Assembly: GCA_027619545.1 (NCBI GenBank)
Contig: JAQCFT010000002.1
Coordinates: 1-49,106, forward strand
Direction of reading: 5' to 3'
Source of the DNA: Verrucomicrobiota bacterium
Lineage (GTDB): Bacteria; Verrucomicrobiota; Verrucomicrobiia; Limisphaerales; AAA164-E04
Length of the DNA stretch: 49,106 bases
In this document: positions 35,001 to 48,100 of the stretch, piece by piece
Numbering within the stretch: the stretch's first letter is position 1
How the letters are laid out: each line of letters begins with the position of its first letter
Program-made: the position numbers and the translations under genes
The notes under the pieces: generated by a model
Databases searched by the model: none
What the model was told of the DNA's origin: nothing
What the model saw: only the letters and a program-made list of their open reading frames with translations

Positions 35001-38000
35001 TGAAGTTGAGAACAAAAGAGCAAGGTGTCGTTCTGGTCATCACCCTGATCATGCTGTCGGTGGTGACGCTGATGGCGATTGTTTTCCTCGGCGTTAGCCG
35101 CCGTGAACGTGCGACCGTGACTGTGACCACAGATCACATCAACGCAAAGCTGTCTGCCGAGGCTGGCATGGCCCGTGCCCAGTCCGAGGTGGTAGGGCGT
35201 ATCTTGAGTTCTTCGAACCGCTTTGATTTTGATTACGCGGTTTCGACCAACTTTTTCAACCCGGACGGGTATGATAATTCCAATTTCAATTATGATCCGG
35301 GCAACGCGAATTATTTTCTGCCTAATGGGAATCCTATCCCCGATCCTTATAATCAGTCCGTCAACATAGGTAATCAATTCTACGATCCTCGTCCTCCGGT
35401 TTACATTGAAGAAACCGAATACAATCAGCAATCGAGGCAGTTTGAGCGTCAAATCGATTTCAGGTATTACTTGGACTTTAACAGAAATGGGCGATTTGAG
35501 CCGTCCGGTTTGCTGCCGGTGCTGGATGAAAATAATCGTCCTTTGCAGGATACTGAAACTGGTGAGAATGTTTGGACACGGTATGTAGGCGATCCCCAGT
35601 GGATCGGGCTGCTGGAATATCCGAATCAGCCCCATTCTGCGACCAATCGATTTGTCGGACGTTTTGCTTATATTATTGTCCCCGAAGGCCGCACCTTGGA
35701 CCTGAATACCATCCACAATCAAATCAAGCAGACCAGCACTATTCAGGATTTTTTCGTTCGAAATCAAGGAATCGGACCTTGGGAAATCAATTTGGGTGCG
35801 TTTTTACGTGATTTGAACCCCAGGATCTGGACCCAATATCAATACGCAGGACCGGGCAACAATGCCGAAAACATCGGGAATTCTTTTAGAGATGCATTCT
35901 CGTTGCTGAACTATCGTCGTGCCGACCGTGCTTTGGCTCCTCTGAATGTGATTGCCAATCCCAGCAACGTTCAATTGCAGCAGGATTTTGTCGATCTGTT
36001 TGCGAACGGTCCTTATTTGTTGGATACCCCGTGGCTGGCGAGTGACCTTGCGGATACTGGTAACCAGATTTGGTGGGGGAGCGAATACCGGAGGGCTTTC
36101 TATGATGTTCAGGAGTTGTTCAACGGTGTCAAGATTCCCAACGCCGATGGTGTGCCTGCGTCGAATGACAGCGTATCGGACCGTGTGGGCAGGATTCCGA
36201 GTCTGGCGCAGACTTCCACTTACGATCGCTACACCTACTACCGTCTGATATCTCAGTTGGGCACCGAATCGATTTCTGATACCACCGCCCGATCCTATCG
36301 TTTAGCTATTCAGGACAACGTGCCTCGTCTTGAAGAAGTGCGCACCAACAAGCTTCACCTCAACTACGATAACTTTTCCAATCATCAGACCAACTATGTC
36401 AATTGGAGCGCCCGGGACATGTTCATGCTTTCTGCAAATCGCCTGCTGATGGCGAACATGGCGACCAATCCTCCGGCCTTTACCTATTTGAATGAAGTGG
36501 GTCAGCAATATACAGCACCGGGTACGAATTTTCATTTGTTGGGCGACACCTACGTGGATCGGGATTTTTCGGTTACCAACATTCAGATTTGGCCTGAAAA
36601 GGCACCGGGTGTGAATGAATACTCCGCGAACCTGCATCAACTCCTTCAACTGGCCGCCAACCTGACGGATCCCGTCACTGTGACCAATCGACCTTTGGCC
36701 ACATTTGCCGGTGGTAATCAGGAACATTTGCCATTGGTGTTTCGTCCCCGTTTCAACGTTGACGACAATGACACGGTGACGATCTTCGATTATATCGAAG
36801 TGACCAATGATGCGCCTGTTCAATTGAACAAGCCCTTCCGTGATTTGAGGTTCAAGGCGCAGCGCGATGCGTTGAATCCTGATGACAACGTGATTGGTAT
36901 TCCCTGGGTCATTTCCGCCAAAAAGGGATTGCCCAACTTCAACGAGTACGGCGTGCTGACCACATTGGAAATGACCCGTAAGTTGGAGATCAACAAGACG
37001 GCCCCGAACGCACCGATGAATCAATGGCAGACGAACCAGATGATTGTCATGGGGATTTCAAATATGTATGGATTGGAAACTTGGAATTCCTACCGTTCCA
37101 ACTACCCCCGGGCAATTCGAATGCAGGCACAGGTTCAATCCAGTCTCGTTGTAACCAACAGGCGTGGTATGTTGCTTCGGTCCAATTGGTATAATCCGTC
37201 GAATGAACGCTTAATGACAGCCAATGAATGGCAAGGTCAGGAGTTTGTAGTTCCCATGCAACAAACATTCATCACCTTGACCAACAGCGTGTATGATCAT
37301 GCAAGCGGACGATTGGTGGAGGCTTCCTTCTTGCCTCAGACCTTGTTCCCTGATCGAGGCATTTTTCCCAGCCCTCAGATCGGGTTGGCGATGACCAATC
37401 GCGTGCAATGTTTCATGCTTGATGAGGATACCCAGCGCATCCTTGATTTCGTCAATTTGGACAATTTGACCACTCGCCTGGATGTGACCCAGGAATTGTT
37501 GGGAGCGTATGGAGCGGGGACCGCCGGACCGGTGGCATCTTCTTCGACGGGCGATTCCAGAATGTTCTGGGTGACGAACCGACTGGGCAATTCAACCCTG
37601 ATCACAGCTCCGACTGAAGGTGTGATCAACCAGATTTTCACTTCGCTGGATGAAATCCCCGTATCGCAGAGGTTATGGAACAGTTTCCGGGCGCGCGGCA
37701 CCGGGCGTGACAGGGAAGAATCGATTGATTTATTCAGAACCTTCATCGGGTTCCCTCCCAAGTACCTGACCGCTCAACAATTGGCGATCGGTTATCAGCG
37801 TTTGAATGACCCGCGCAAGAGTTTCGTACGACAGGTGCCATTCACGCCTTCGCTTAAGAAAATCATTTACACCACCTGGCAGGCGAATGATCCGCTGGTG
37901 CACTATACCAAGGCGGACCTGACTGATATGGAAGGCCGCTCGAGCCGGCGCGAACTCGTCGATCCACCGGATCGCCCCTTGGATGGACGCATTCATAACA

Positions 38001-39112
38001 TAGGTTTGGTGAACGCCAGATATCGTCCATGGCCAAGCGGGCCGGGGTCGGATGTTTCGGAGTATGACGTTTCATTGAAAGATCCGATGATCCGCAGTTC
38101 CGACGACTGGCAATTTCCAACCAACCGCTACCCCAACATCGGGTGGCTGGGGCGTGTGCATCGAGGCACGCCGTGGCAGACTGTTTACTTGAAATCTGCG
38201 GTAGGCTCGGATGGCGCTGGACGCTTGCTGCATGTGACAGATATGCCGCAGCTCAGTTCGCCTTTGGCCGAAGGGTACCCTTTCCAGACCTTGCACGGCG
38301 ATCCGAACAATGGATTTGAAGCCAATGCGATCAGTCCGCAACAGGATGGGTCTCGTTTGAACGTCATGGAAATCGCCCAGCGTAATTGGTTACGGTGGTC
38401 GGGAAGTATTGGAACCCATCCCACCAATGACTGGAAGATTTTGGAACAATTCACCACTGCATTGGATGACAATGCGGCGCGTGGACTGTTGTCGGTGAAT
38501 CAGACCGGTTTGTCTGCATGGTCGGCAGTGTTGTCTGGTGTGATTGTTCAGACCAACATGTCGAGCATTGCGGTGATGAATCGGGATCTAGATGGGGTGC
38601 AGTCACCTCAGTACCGAACCAGGACAATCGAACCGGCCGGCTTGAACGGCTTACCCGAGAATCAAAACCTGCCTTCACCCATGACGCAGATGGTAAATGG
38701 TCCCACGGGAATCAATGGAGTGCGGCAGTACTTCCCGAACGGCAGATTCCAGTATCTTGGACAGGTGCTTTCCGCCCCGGCACTCACATTGCAGTCTCCC
38801 TACTTGGCTTGGGGAGACGAAATACAGTATCAGAGCGGGATAGACGACTTTGCTTATGAACGCATTCCGCAGCAGGTTCTTTCGTTGCTTAAGGCCGATG
38901 AACCTCGTGTGACCATTTATGCTTATGGACAGTCGTTGCGACCGGCGAACGAGTCGTTGCGCACGGATCCGGAGCCGCCGAGATTGTTTAATATCTGCAC
39001 CAATTATCAGGTGACGGGTGAGTACCTGATCCGGCGCGTGGTGCGTTTTGACGGGGCCATCACCAACTTACAGGCCACTGTGGAAAGTGAAACGGTGTTG
39101 CCATTTGATTGA
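35000..39112 (+). CDS. Very large GspK/PilX-like tip pseudopilin (Verru_Chthon cassette A-like)
   Basis: The 1370-residue product starts with a short basic leader, a likely cleavage site at G9/V10 and one hydrophobic helix, 'VVLVITLIMLSVVTLMAIVFLGVSRRERATV'. The mature +5 residue is Ile, not Glu; lack of Glu5 is a known feature of GspK, the tip subunit. 'SAEAGMARAQSEVV' after the helix is like the GspK/PilX 'A..A...A' region. GspK is usually about 300-350 residues, so about 1000 extra residues with many Asn/Tyr/Asp-rich segments form a giant exposed part. Similar giant proteins are described as cassette protein A in Verrucomicrobia. It is translationally coupled to the GspJ-like gene. Confidence 0.8.
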   Translation: MKLRTKEQGVVLVITLIMLSVVTLMAIVFLGVSRRERATVTVTTDHINAKLSAEAGMARAQSEVVGRILSSSNRFDFDYAVSTNFFNPDGYDNSNFNYDPGNANYFLPNGNPIPDPYNQSVNIGNQFYDPRPPVYIEETEYNQQSRQFERQIDFRYYLDFNRNGRFEPSGLLPVLDENNRPLQDTETGENVWTRYVGDPQWIGLLEYPNQPHSATNRFVGRFAYIIVPEGRTLDLNTIHNQIKQTSTIQDFFVRNQGIGPWEINLGAFLRDLNPRIWTQYQYAGPGNNAENIGNSFRDAFSLLNYRRADRALAPLNVIANPSNVQLQQDFVDLFANGPYLLDTPWLASDLADTGNQIWWGSEYRRAFYDVQELFNGVKIPNADGVPASNDSVSDRVGRIPSLAQTSTYDRYTYYRLISQLGTESISDTTARSYRLAIQDNVPRLEEVRTNKLHLNYDNFSNHQTNYVNWSARDMFMLSANRLLMANMATNPPAFTYLNEVGQQYTAPGTNFHLLGDTYVDRDFSVTNIQIWPEKAPGVNEYSANLHQLLQLAANLTDPVTVTNRPLATFAGGNQEHLPLVFRPRFNVDDNDTVTIFDYIEVTNDAPVQLNKPFRDLRFKAQRDALNPDDNVIGIPWVISAKKGLPNFNEYGVLTTLEMTRKLEINKTAPNAPMNQWQTNQMIVMGISNMYGLETWNSYRSNYPRAIRMQAQVQSSLVVTNRRGMLLRSNWYNPSNERLMTANEWQGQEFVVPMQQTFITLTNSVYDHASGRLVEASFLPQTLFPDRGIFPSPQIGLAMTNRVQCFMLDEDTQRILDFVNLDNLTTRLDVTQELLGAYGAGTAGPVASSSTGDSRMFWVTNRLGNSTLITAPTEGVINQIFTSLDEIPVSQRLWNSFRARGTGRDREESIDLFRTFIGFPPKYLTAQQLAIGYQRLNDPRKSFVRQVPFTPSLKKIIYTTWQANDPLVHYTKADLTDMEGRSSRRELVDPPDRPLDGRIHNIGLVNARYRPWPSGPGSDVSEYDVSLKDPMIRSSDDWQFPTNRYPNIGWLGRVHRGTPWQTVYLKSAVGSDGAGRLLHVTDMPQLSSPLAEGYPFQTLHGDPNNGFEANAISPQQDGSRLNVMEIAQRNWLRWSGSIGTHPTNDWKILEQFTTALDDNAARGLLSVNQTGLSAWSAVLSGVIVQTNMSSIAVMNRDLDGVQSPQYRTRTIEPAGLNGLPENQNLPSPMTQMVNGPTGINGVRQYFPNGRFQYLGQVLSAPALTLQSPYLAWGDEIQYQSGIDDFAYERIPQQVLSLLKADEPRVTIYAYGQSLRPANESLRTDPEPPRLFNICTNYQVTGEYLIRRVVRFDGAITNLQATVESETVLPFD

Positions 39113-39128
39113 TGGGGTTGAAGGGAGA

Positions 39129-39182
39129 ATGAGCAACAGACGAGCCCGCCGTGGAGACAGGAATTATTGGATTTTGAATTGA
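39129..39182 (+). CDS. Possible 17-residue leader ORF before the giant subtilase
   Basis: ATG 39129 opens a 17-codon frame ending in TGA at 39180-39182, one base before the subtilase ATG at 39184. GAAGGGAG lies directly upstream but very close to the ATG. The subtilase start itself has no visible ribosome binding site, so termination-reinitiation is conceivable. The peptide is Arg-rich and unremarkable. Confidence 0.2.
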   Translation: MSNRRARRGDRNYWILN

Positions 39183-39183
39183 T

Positions 39184-42100
39184 ATGCGATTGAGCGCCAA
39201 AACTTGGGTCATTTTTGGAATGATATTGTTGGTTCTGGGAGCCGGCTATATGCGTTGGGGCAACCTGGCGCGAGAGCGGCAACTGGCACTAATGGGAGCG
39301 GATTTGTCTTTGAACTCCGAAGGTGGAGCCGTGCATATCCCAAGTCTGGGGGGAGCAGGTCCCAGATTGCTGACCCAGCTGAATCAAACCACCCGTCATG
39401 CGAATACTGCTCATCCTGAAGTAACCAATGGCTATTGGGAGCCGCTTCCGGAAGATCCTCAACATCCGCATCGCATCCGAAACACGGCGGTTCGTTTAAA
39501 TGAATTGGCTCGGTTGGATCATGCTATTTTGTTGAACAATGCCTTGATTGATACGAGTTCAAGGCGCCCTTTGGGCATCCCGGAACATTTGCAGGCTCCT
39601 GCGCGTACTCGCAGTTATCTGGTTCAAACCGACAAGGCGTTTGATCAGGTTGTATCACCTGAGTTACTCGAAAACTTGGAAGCTACAAAAGTGTCATACA
39701 TTCCCAACAACACGTGGCTGGTTCGTATGGATCCGGATGTGGTTGCCGAGTTGGAGCGGACACGCGGTGTCCGGGCGGTTGTACCTTATGCCCCTTATTT
39801 CAAAATTAGCGAGTCGTTGATTTCCACAGCCAAAGAACAGGAAACCTTGAAACCGGGAACCATGCTCAGCCTGACCGTTTTTCCGGATGAATCCGATGCG
39901 GCGCTGGAGGTTCTGCAGGATCTACAGGTTCCTGTTATTTCCAAATCTTCCTCTCCTTTCGGTGATCAGTATGTGGTTGGAACCACTCCGGACAGTCTCG
40001 TGCCTCTTGCTGTAATGGATCTGGTGCAGTGGGTGGAACCATGGTATCCGCGTGCATTCGCCACAGACTTGGCTCGCGTGCGCGTTGGAGTGGACACCGA
40101 CGCCACGAACATCACCAACGACAACCACCACGGCTTGACCGGAAAAGGGGTGATCATCAATGTGAACGACACCGGTATCGATGGGACGCATCCCGACCTG
40201 ACCGGTCGCGTGATATCCCCTGATAATCCAGCCAGCCTGCGTCCGCCTGCGGTGCCGGATCCGAATGCTCCTTTGGTGGCATCGATTGCTTTCAGCGCTC
40301 ACACCGATCCGAACGGGCACGGCACGCATGTGGCGGGTATCATCGCCAGTTCAGGGGAAAACTCGCCTGTGGTAACCAATATCATCAACTCCGCCACCAA
40401 TGCCAATTTTCACGGCATGGCACCCGAGTCGGAATTGTTTTCTTTGAGAGTCGATTTGATCAGCGGGCCGTTGGAATCGGATGAAATACTCCAGACCGAG
40501 GCAGCCACATTCAATTACATCACCCGGGGCATGACGAATGCCATGATTTCCAACAACAGTTGGCGTTACCCGGATTCACAGGAATACGGTTTGGCAGCGG
40601 CGAGTTACGATGCTGCCGTGCGTGATGCCCTTCCGTTGGAGGAAGGCGATCAATCCATGGTGTATGTATTCGCCGCCGGAAATGCCGGTAATGGGGAGCG
40701 TGACGGCACCGGGGGTTCTTCCGGAAGTATTGAATCTCCTGCCACCGCCAAAAACGTGATCACCGTCGGAGCGGTTGAACATTTGAGGTATATCACCAAT
40801 GAGGTCATCTCAGGGTATGTGGATCAGGTGGTCACCAACGAAACCGGCATTGTGGAAACAAACCAGATTCCGGTGATGGAGAAAGTATTTTTGCCGGATA
40901 CCGATTCGGCTACTGAAGTGGCGTCCTTTTCTTCCCGAGGAAATGTTGGCATTGGGATCGAAGGGGAAGGCGGTCGTTTCAAACCCGACGTGGTGGCTCC
41001 AGGGACCTTTGTTGTTTCGACACGATCGAAAGATTGGGAAAGTCCCGGTCAGCTATTCTCTACCAATTTGAGCACTCGTGTTGGTATTTCGGTTAATCCA
41101 GGGGACATTTACCCCACTCTTTTATTCATTCCCAACGACGGGGTTCGGGTTGAGTTGAAGATTGTGCCCAATGAAGATGTCCCCATCGAGTTGCCGGACC
41201 TGCCGCTCTATGTCTCACAGGCGGGCTTTGCCACGACCAATGATTTTGCGGGATATAATGAAATCGCTCTGACCCCTGATGCGGAAGAGCCTCTCACGTT
41301 GACCCCCGGGAGCATTTATTACTTTGGTATCGGAAATGAATCCGAGACAACCGTGGCGTTTGATTTGGAAACCCGCGTGATGACCGAAGAGGAACCTGAG
41401 GGTTACTTTGCCGGGTTGAAAGAGTTAAATGACGGATTAGAGCCTCACTACCGAATGGAATCAGGCACAAGTATGGCTGCGCCCGTGGTGTCCGGTATGC
41501 TGGGGCTGATGCAGCAGCATCTCACTGAGAATGGTCACAGCCCAAGTCCTGCATTGCTGAAGGCTTTGTTGATCAATGGCGCACGGTCTTCAGGGACGGT
41601 TTATGATTTTCAGATTGATCCCCTGATCAACTATCAGGGATGGGGTTTACCCAATCTTAACAACAGTTTGCCAAGTCGATTTCTGGAGGAAACCGACAAC
41701 AAATCATCTTCGGTTCAATTCTTTGATCAGGATCCGGACCTGGCTTTGGCAACCGGTGATGTGCGGTCATGGGATTTGAATGTATCCACCAACGGAGCCC
41801 GCGCGTTTCCGATGCGGGTGACATTGGTCTGGACCGATCCTCCGGGGAATCCCGCTGCCGGTATCAAATTGGTCAACGATCTTGATTTGGTGGTTTCCAA
41901 CACGGTATCTGGAGATGTTTATTTCGGGAACGATTTTGCTCAGTCCACACGGTTTACACGTTTGTCCACGACCAACTCCACTTCGACCGCCACCAACTTG
42001 GTCAGTCAGGCGGATATCGTCAATAACGTGGAAAACGTCTACATCAATGGTCCGCTTTCCACGAATTACGTGGTCTCGGTGATCGGTCGTCGGGTGAACG

Positions 42101-45100
42101 TGAATACCGTGTTCGATCACCCGGATGGTGTTGTTCAGGACTTTGCTCTGGTGATCAGCAGTGGCGATGACTCTGATTTGGAAGCGCCATTTGAAATCGA
42201 AGAAGCCGAGACCCCATTGGCATCAACGTTGCCTCCGGTGATCTCCATTACCAATGGTATCCCACGACTCGAAGATCGGGTTGGCGCCAACAGTCCATTG
42301 TTGGGGACGACGAATGGTCTGGTGGGGCAATGGCAGTTCTACATGTTCACCAATTCGCTCCCGTCGACCAATGACGTTGGGTTTACCAATGGTCCGAACG
42401 TGGCCTTCGTCACCTTTCTGCCACCCAACTTGTCACGACCCAGGACATCGGAAGCAGACATTGATTTGTTTGTGTCCAGGGATGCCGGACTGCTGGACTT
42501 GAATCCGGGAGCCATTGCAGGGGCCAGCAAATCGCTGAACCAGGGCGGTACTGAAGTGGTGCTATTGGAGAACCAACCTCTGGGTGATGATGTCGTGTAT
42601 TATGTCGGCGTGAAATCGGAGGACCATCAAGGGGGTCAATACGCCTTTGTCGGGTTGTCACAAGAGGAGCCATTTGATTTTACGGATGCCAATGGGAACC
42701 GGGTGTTCAGGGGGATACCGTTGAACCAGGGGATCATTCCCGATGGAACGCCGGCGAGTCCGGGGGCCGGGTTGGGCATCGCGATTGGTAATCCGCTCAA
42801 TGGATTGGCCGTGCAAAGCGTTGTTGTTGAAGAAACCATCTCGCACCAAAATATTGGTGATTTGCTGGGCAGCATCACGCACAACGGAATATCGGCTGTG
42901 TTGAATAATCACACGCTTTTCAGCCCGCAAGGAAGTCCGACATTCTTGAATGAGGTCTATGATGACTTTGGATTTTACCCCAACTCGATTCCTTCTGACG
43001 GGCCAGGGAATCTGATCAATTTCATTGGTGAGAACGGAGTGGGGGTCTGGTTGATGACGATGGTGGATAACAGTTTTGGTCACACCGGGACTTTGACCGC
43101 CTTTAATGTGGTGGCAACGCCGAATCAGTTGCTGGATGACAGTGGTGTGGTGAGTACCGTGCAAGGTGAGTCCTTTGTTTACTTCTTTGTGGAAGTCCCG
43201 GCGGACGCGAGTGCATTGACTGCCAATTTAACTGAGTTTGATCTTCCGCTTGATCTCTACCTGCGACACGAAGAATTGCCGACACAAACACTCTATGACA
43301 AACGTACCTTGGGATTGGCCGGGGATCAGATTATTTCGACGACAATCACCACACGGGATATACCGCCATTGAATGTCGGACGCTATTTTATTGGAATCTA
43401 CAATCCGAATCCGGGGCCGGTGGATTTTCGGTTGACTTATGAGTTGGAGCGCAACTTGGTGATTGACGCCGAGCAACCATTTTTCGCGGGTGAGAAGGAA
43501 GTTCCGATTACTGATTTCGCTTTGACGGATTCACTGGTGTATGTGCCTGATGACCGTCCTATCTCGGAGGCCAAAGTAGGGATTCGGTTGGATCACCCAA
43601 GATTGTCTGATTTGAGCCTGCATCTGGTCAGTCCACAAGGAACCAGGCTGTTATTGATGGAACATCGTGGGCGCAACAATGAAACCGGCTTGGGTTCCGG
43701 GATCGGGAATGAACTGGTTTACGGCGGGTTCAGTGACAATCCGGAAGATGCGGATACCTTGATCAAATATGCTCAGGGACCGTTCACAACAAACGCGAAC
43801 TTTCTCGATCTATCCATCAGCGGATTCGAACAAGCTGACCTGGGGAATTATCTGGAAGGCGAAACCATCCCGGCCGATGCGGATGGTAACGAGTGGGAGA
43901 TCGTCTTTGGTCGGGCTCGTGTGCTGGGTGGGAATGGCTCTTTTGAAGGGAATCGATATCTGGATATTTTCAGTTCTCGCATTGCCATGACCATCCCGAC
44001 ACCCGTGGGGCAGAAATATGATCTCTTTTATGCCTCCCGCTCCATTGCTGGCAGAGGGTCGCCCGTTGGAGGTGTCTATCTGGATGGTCGTAGGGCTCAG
44101 ATTGTCGATGGTTCTTTGGCATGGCAGCGTAATACACCTTTGCGTTTCCGTCCGGCCAATGATGAAACACTGTTGGAGTTGACTTTTCTCGGTGGCCGTC
44201 CGTCCATGTTTGTGGACGATATCTCATTGAGCTATGCGCCGGCAGTCAAATACTACTTTCCCGAAGAGCCGCTTGAGTCCCTTAAAGGAGAGTCGGCAGT
44301 GGGTGATTGGCACCTTGAAGTGCGTGACACGCGTGAAGGGGCGATCACTCCCCAGCCAATACTTTATGACTGGCAACTCCTGCTCAGCCTTGCGAACACC
44401 AATGTGCAGGCTGAAACCCTGCGAAATGGACAATGTTTTGCGAGCACGCTGGAACCGGATGAAGTGCATTATTTCGTCGTGGAAGTTCCGCGAGTCGCCA
44501 CCATGGCTACGAACTGGTTGTCCGGAACAGGAGACCTTGAGATGTGGTTCGACAATGCGGGCGTGCCCACCGGTGAAATGCCTCCTGATGTAACCCCGCC
44601 CATCAATTACAATGGTGATGGTGACGGAGAAGGAATGGTGATTTCTCTGGAAGGGATGACTTTCTTTGACCCTGCAACCAATCAATTAGGCACCTTGCCG
44701 GAACCGGTGTTGCAGCCAGGGCAGCGTTACTATCTGGCCGTTGCCAACAATCATTCCGATACCTTGCAGGAATACGAGCTTTGTTTGCAGTTTGACGCCG
44801 ATGATATCCAGGTGATCACGCTGACAAACATGATAGCGTTCACGAATCAGATTCCTTTCACTGATGATCTGGAGATGCAGTACTATCGTTACCCCGCCGG
44901 ATCAAATGTTGCTCAACTCAATTTCGAACTGGAGCCTCTTAACGGGGATGTGAACATGGTTGAGAAGCACGGCCTGCCATTGCCAACGATCAGGGTATTT
45001 GACCAGCATTCAGAGTTGCCCGGTCTGCAGATTGACCAGATCCTGATAACGAACCGGCCTCCGGCCAACATCCTGCCAGGATCCTACTACATCGGCGTTT

Positions 45101-48100
45101 ACAACGCGGAACCGAACCAAACCGATGTGGATTACACCATCAAGGTAACCGAGACGACTTTGCCTTATAACATCATTCGTCTGGCTGATGGAGAATCGAT
45201 TGAGTTTACAGTGGGAGATAACTTCGTGTCAGATGATGCTGAAGTGGAAAATTACTTCCTGTTCGATGTAGTGAGCACCAATGCCGCCACCGCTCGATTT
45301 GAAATTTTAAATGCCGATGGAGACGCGCAGTTCCTTCTCAAACAGGAAGAACTGCCAACACAGATAGACAATGATCGTTCTTCCACAGTGATCGGTGACC
45401 GTCCCGGAAGTGGCAAGATTCTCGTTCACACCAATGATGTGCTCCCTTCTGTAAGTGGTCGATGGTTCATGTCGGTATTGAATCAGCGGACGGAGGATTT
45501 GAATTTTACGATTCGCGCGAGCCTGGAAGTGGATGCGCCTTGGGTAACCACGCTGACGAACCAGCTTTGGATGACCAATACCGTCGCCATCAAGCAGGAC
45601 GGGTTCCCCGAGGAAATGGATTATTACCGGTTTGTGGTAGATCCCGCTGCTGAAGAAGTGGAATTCGTGGTTGAACCCATCATGGGTGGAGATGATGCCA
45701 ATGTAGATTTGATTCTCAAGAAGGGCTCTATACCAACCTTGGCTGATCTTGATGTTTCCAGTGACAACGGTGGGTCAGAGATTGAGAGAATCACGCTGGA
45801 CGCAAGCTCGGCGATTCCGGTCAGCGGAGGCGAATGGTTCATGGCAGTTGTGAATCGTGAAACATCCGATGAAGTTACCTATCGTGTCAGGGCCAGTCAG
45901 GCGGTGGACTTTGCGCCGATACCTTTGGAAAACGGCGTCTGGTTTACGAATGTCATCACCGGTAACCCGCCGGGGGCCCCGACTGTGCCTGTGCTCTATT
46001 ATTTTGATGTGGATCAAAATGCGGTGGACACCACCTTCACTCTCTCCAATCTGGAGGGGGGACTTAACGGAAACATTGATTTGCTGGTGAAGTTTGATTC
46101 CGCTCCCACTTTGAGCGATTTTGATGCGGCCAGTGTGAATGCAGGGATTGTTGATGAGATTGTGGTTCTCACCAAAAATTCAAGCCCGGCACTGCAGCCG
46201 GGTCGCTGGTATCTGGCCGTGATCAACAGGGGTATTACAGATGTGGATTATCGCATCAAGGCAGAGCAACAGGTGGAAATCGTCGAAGATGTGATCGAAG
46301 TGCCTTCTGATATTCTTTTCCAAGGAAACCAGATCTGTGTCTCCTGGGAATCCGAGGTGGGACAGACATACTGGGTGGAAGGCAAAGTGCTGGAAGCTGA
46401 CCCTGTATGGGATGGTTTGGCTGGCCCGATTGTCGCGACCGATATCTTAAGTGAGCAATGTTTTGATTTCCCGATCGAACATCAGATCTTCCGTGTTGTC
46501 ATACGAACCAAACAGGAACCTCCGGAGCCGCCTGTCTTCTATATCGATCCAGTGGTCGCTCTTAAAGGGAATCAGATCTGTTTAAGCTGGGATGCGACAG
46601 TTGGTCAACGGTATAGCATTCAGGGGAGAACCACTTTGACGGATGTTGATTGGACTGAAATCGAGCAAGCTTTGGCGGCAATGGAAGTCATGGAGTATTG
46701 CATCGACGTGAATACGCCGTTCCGGTATTTCCGTATTGAGCCTGTTGACGGACCGGTTCCTCCTGTGCCCACAACCATTGATCCGGTTCTGGCCTTGGTG
46801 GATAATCAACTGTGTCTCACTTGGGTTTCGGAGGTGAATCGAAATTATACCGTTCAGGGTAAACAAACCTTGTCCGCCGGAGATTGGGATGACGTGGCAA
46901 GCGTCCTGGCTGCTGCCGAATCCACGGTTTATTGTTTGGTAATTGACACGCCTTACCAGTATTTCCGGATTATTGCCGGGGAGCAGGGTGAACCACCGGC
47001 ACTTGGGCCATTCGTTGACGTGGCACTTCGTCTGGCAGGGGGGCAAATCTGTCTTGATTGGGTTTCCGAGGCTGGACGCAGTTATCAAATCGAGGGAGTG
47101 GCATCCTTGGATGCATCTGACTGGACCGTCATTGAAACCGTGACTGCCGATGCGGGCGCCACATCCTATTGTATTGATCTACCGAGTGAGTATCGATTCC
47201 TGCGTGTTCGGGCTGGTGATGGCGCCGAGCCGCCTCCTGTTGACGGGGATGTGTTTATTGATGCGGTTTTGAGTTTGGTGGATGACCAGATCTGTCTCGA
47301 GTGGTCCTCGCAGGCGGGAGATGTGTTTACCATCGAAGCAAGATCGGGATTACTGGATGTTGCTTGGGAGGAAGTGGAGCAGGTAGTGGCTGTCGGTGAA
47401 ACGACCCGTTTTTGTGCAGATCTGCCGACTGTTTATCGTTTCTTCCGAGTTCGTGTCGGGGGAGTGGTGACACCACCGGATAATCAGGAAGTGGTTGGGT
47501 TCATCGATCCGACCTTGGCTCTGGACAACACAGGGCAGCTCTGTTTGGGGTGGTCCTCCACTCCTGGAAGTGCTTACGTTGTTCAGGGTGTCGAGGTGTT
47601 GGGTTCTTCCGACTGGAAAGACATAGAGCGTGTCACCGCGGATCAGGTTGACACACGGTATTGCCTGGGACTGCCGACAGTGTATCGAAGTTTCAGAATA
47701 GCAGAATTAGCCGATAGTCCGGATCCGGGGCTTGAACCCGAGCCGTCGGTTTCCTCCTACATTGATCCGGTGCTGGCGGTGAGTGACAATCAGATCTGTC
47801 TGACCTGGCAGCCTGTGGAGGGTAAATCTTATCAAGTTCAAGGCCTTTTTGACATCCAATCAGATCAATGGGAGGTCATTGATTCTTTGGCAGCCTCGGT
47901 TGATTCGTTGACACATTGCATCGCTCTGCCCTCCAGTCATCAGTTTTATCGCATTGCGCTGGTGGATGGGGTTGTCGCTGGAGACGGGCAGGGGGTTGGG
48001 GGGGGCGTGATTCCCGCAACCATCGATTCTGTGACGCTTGAAAATGGCCAGGTCAAAGTGAAGTGGACCGGGGTTTCCGGTATGGCTTATCGAGTATCCT

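Noticed and set aside
34829-35767. A 312-codon minus-strand frame across the GspJ/GspK-like junction
   Set aside because: It spans two real, overlapping plus-strand genes and its Ile/Arg-rich product has no family character.
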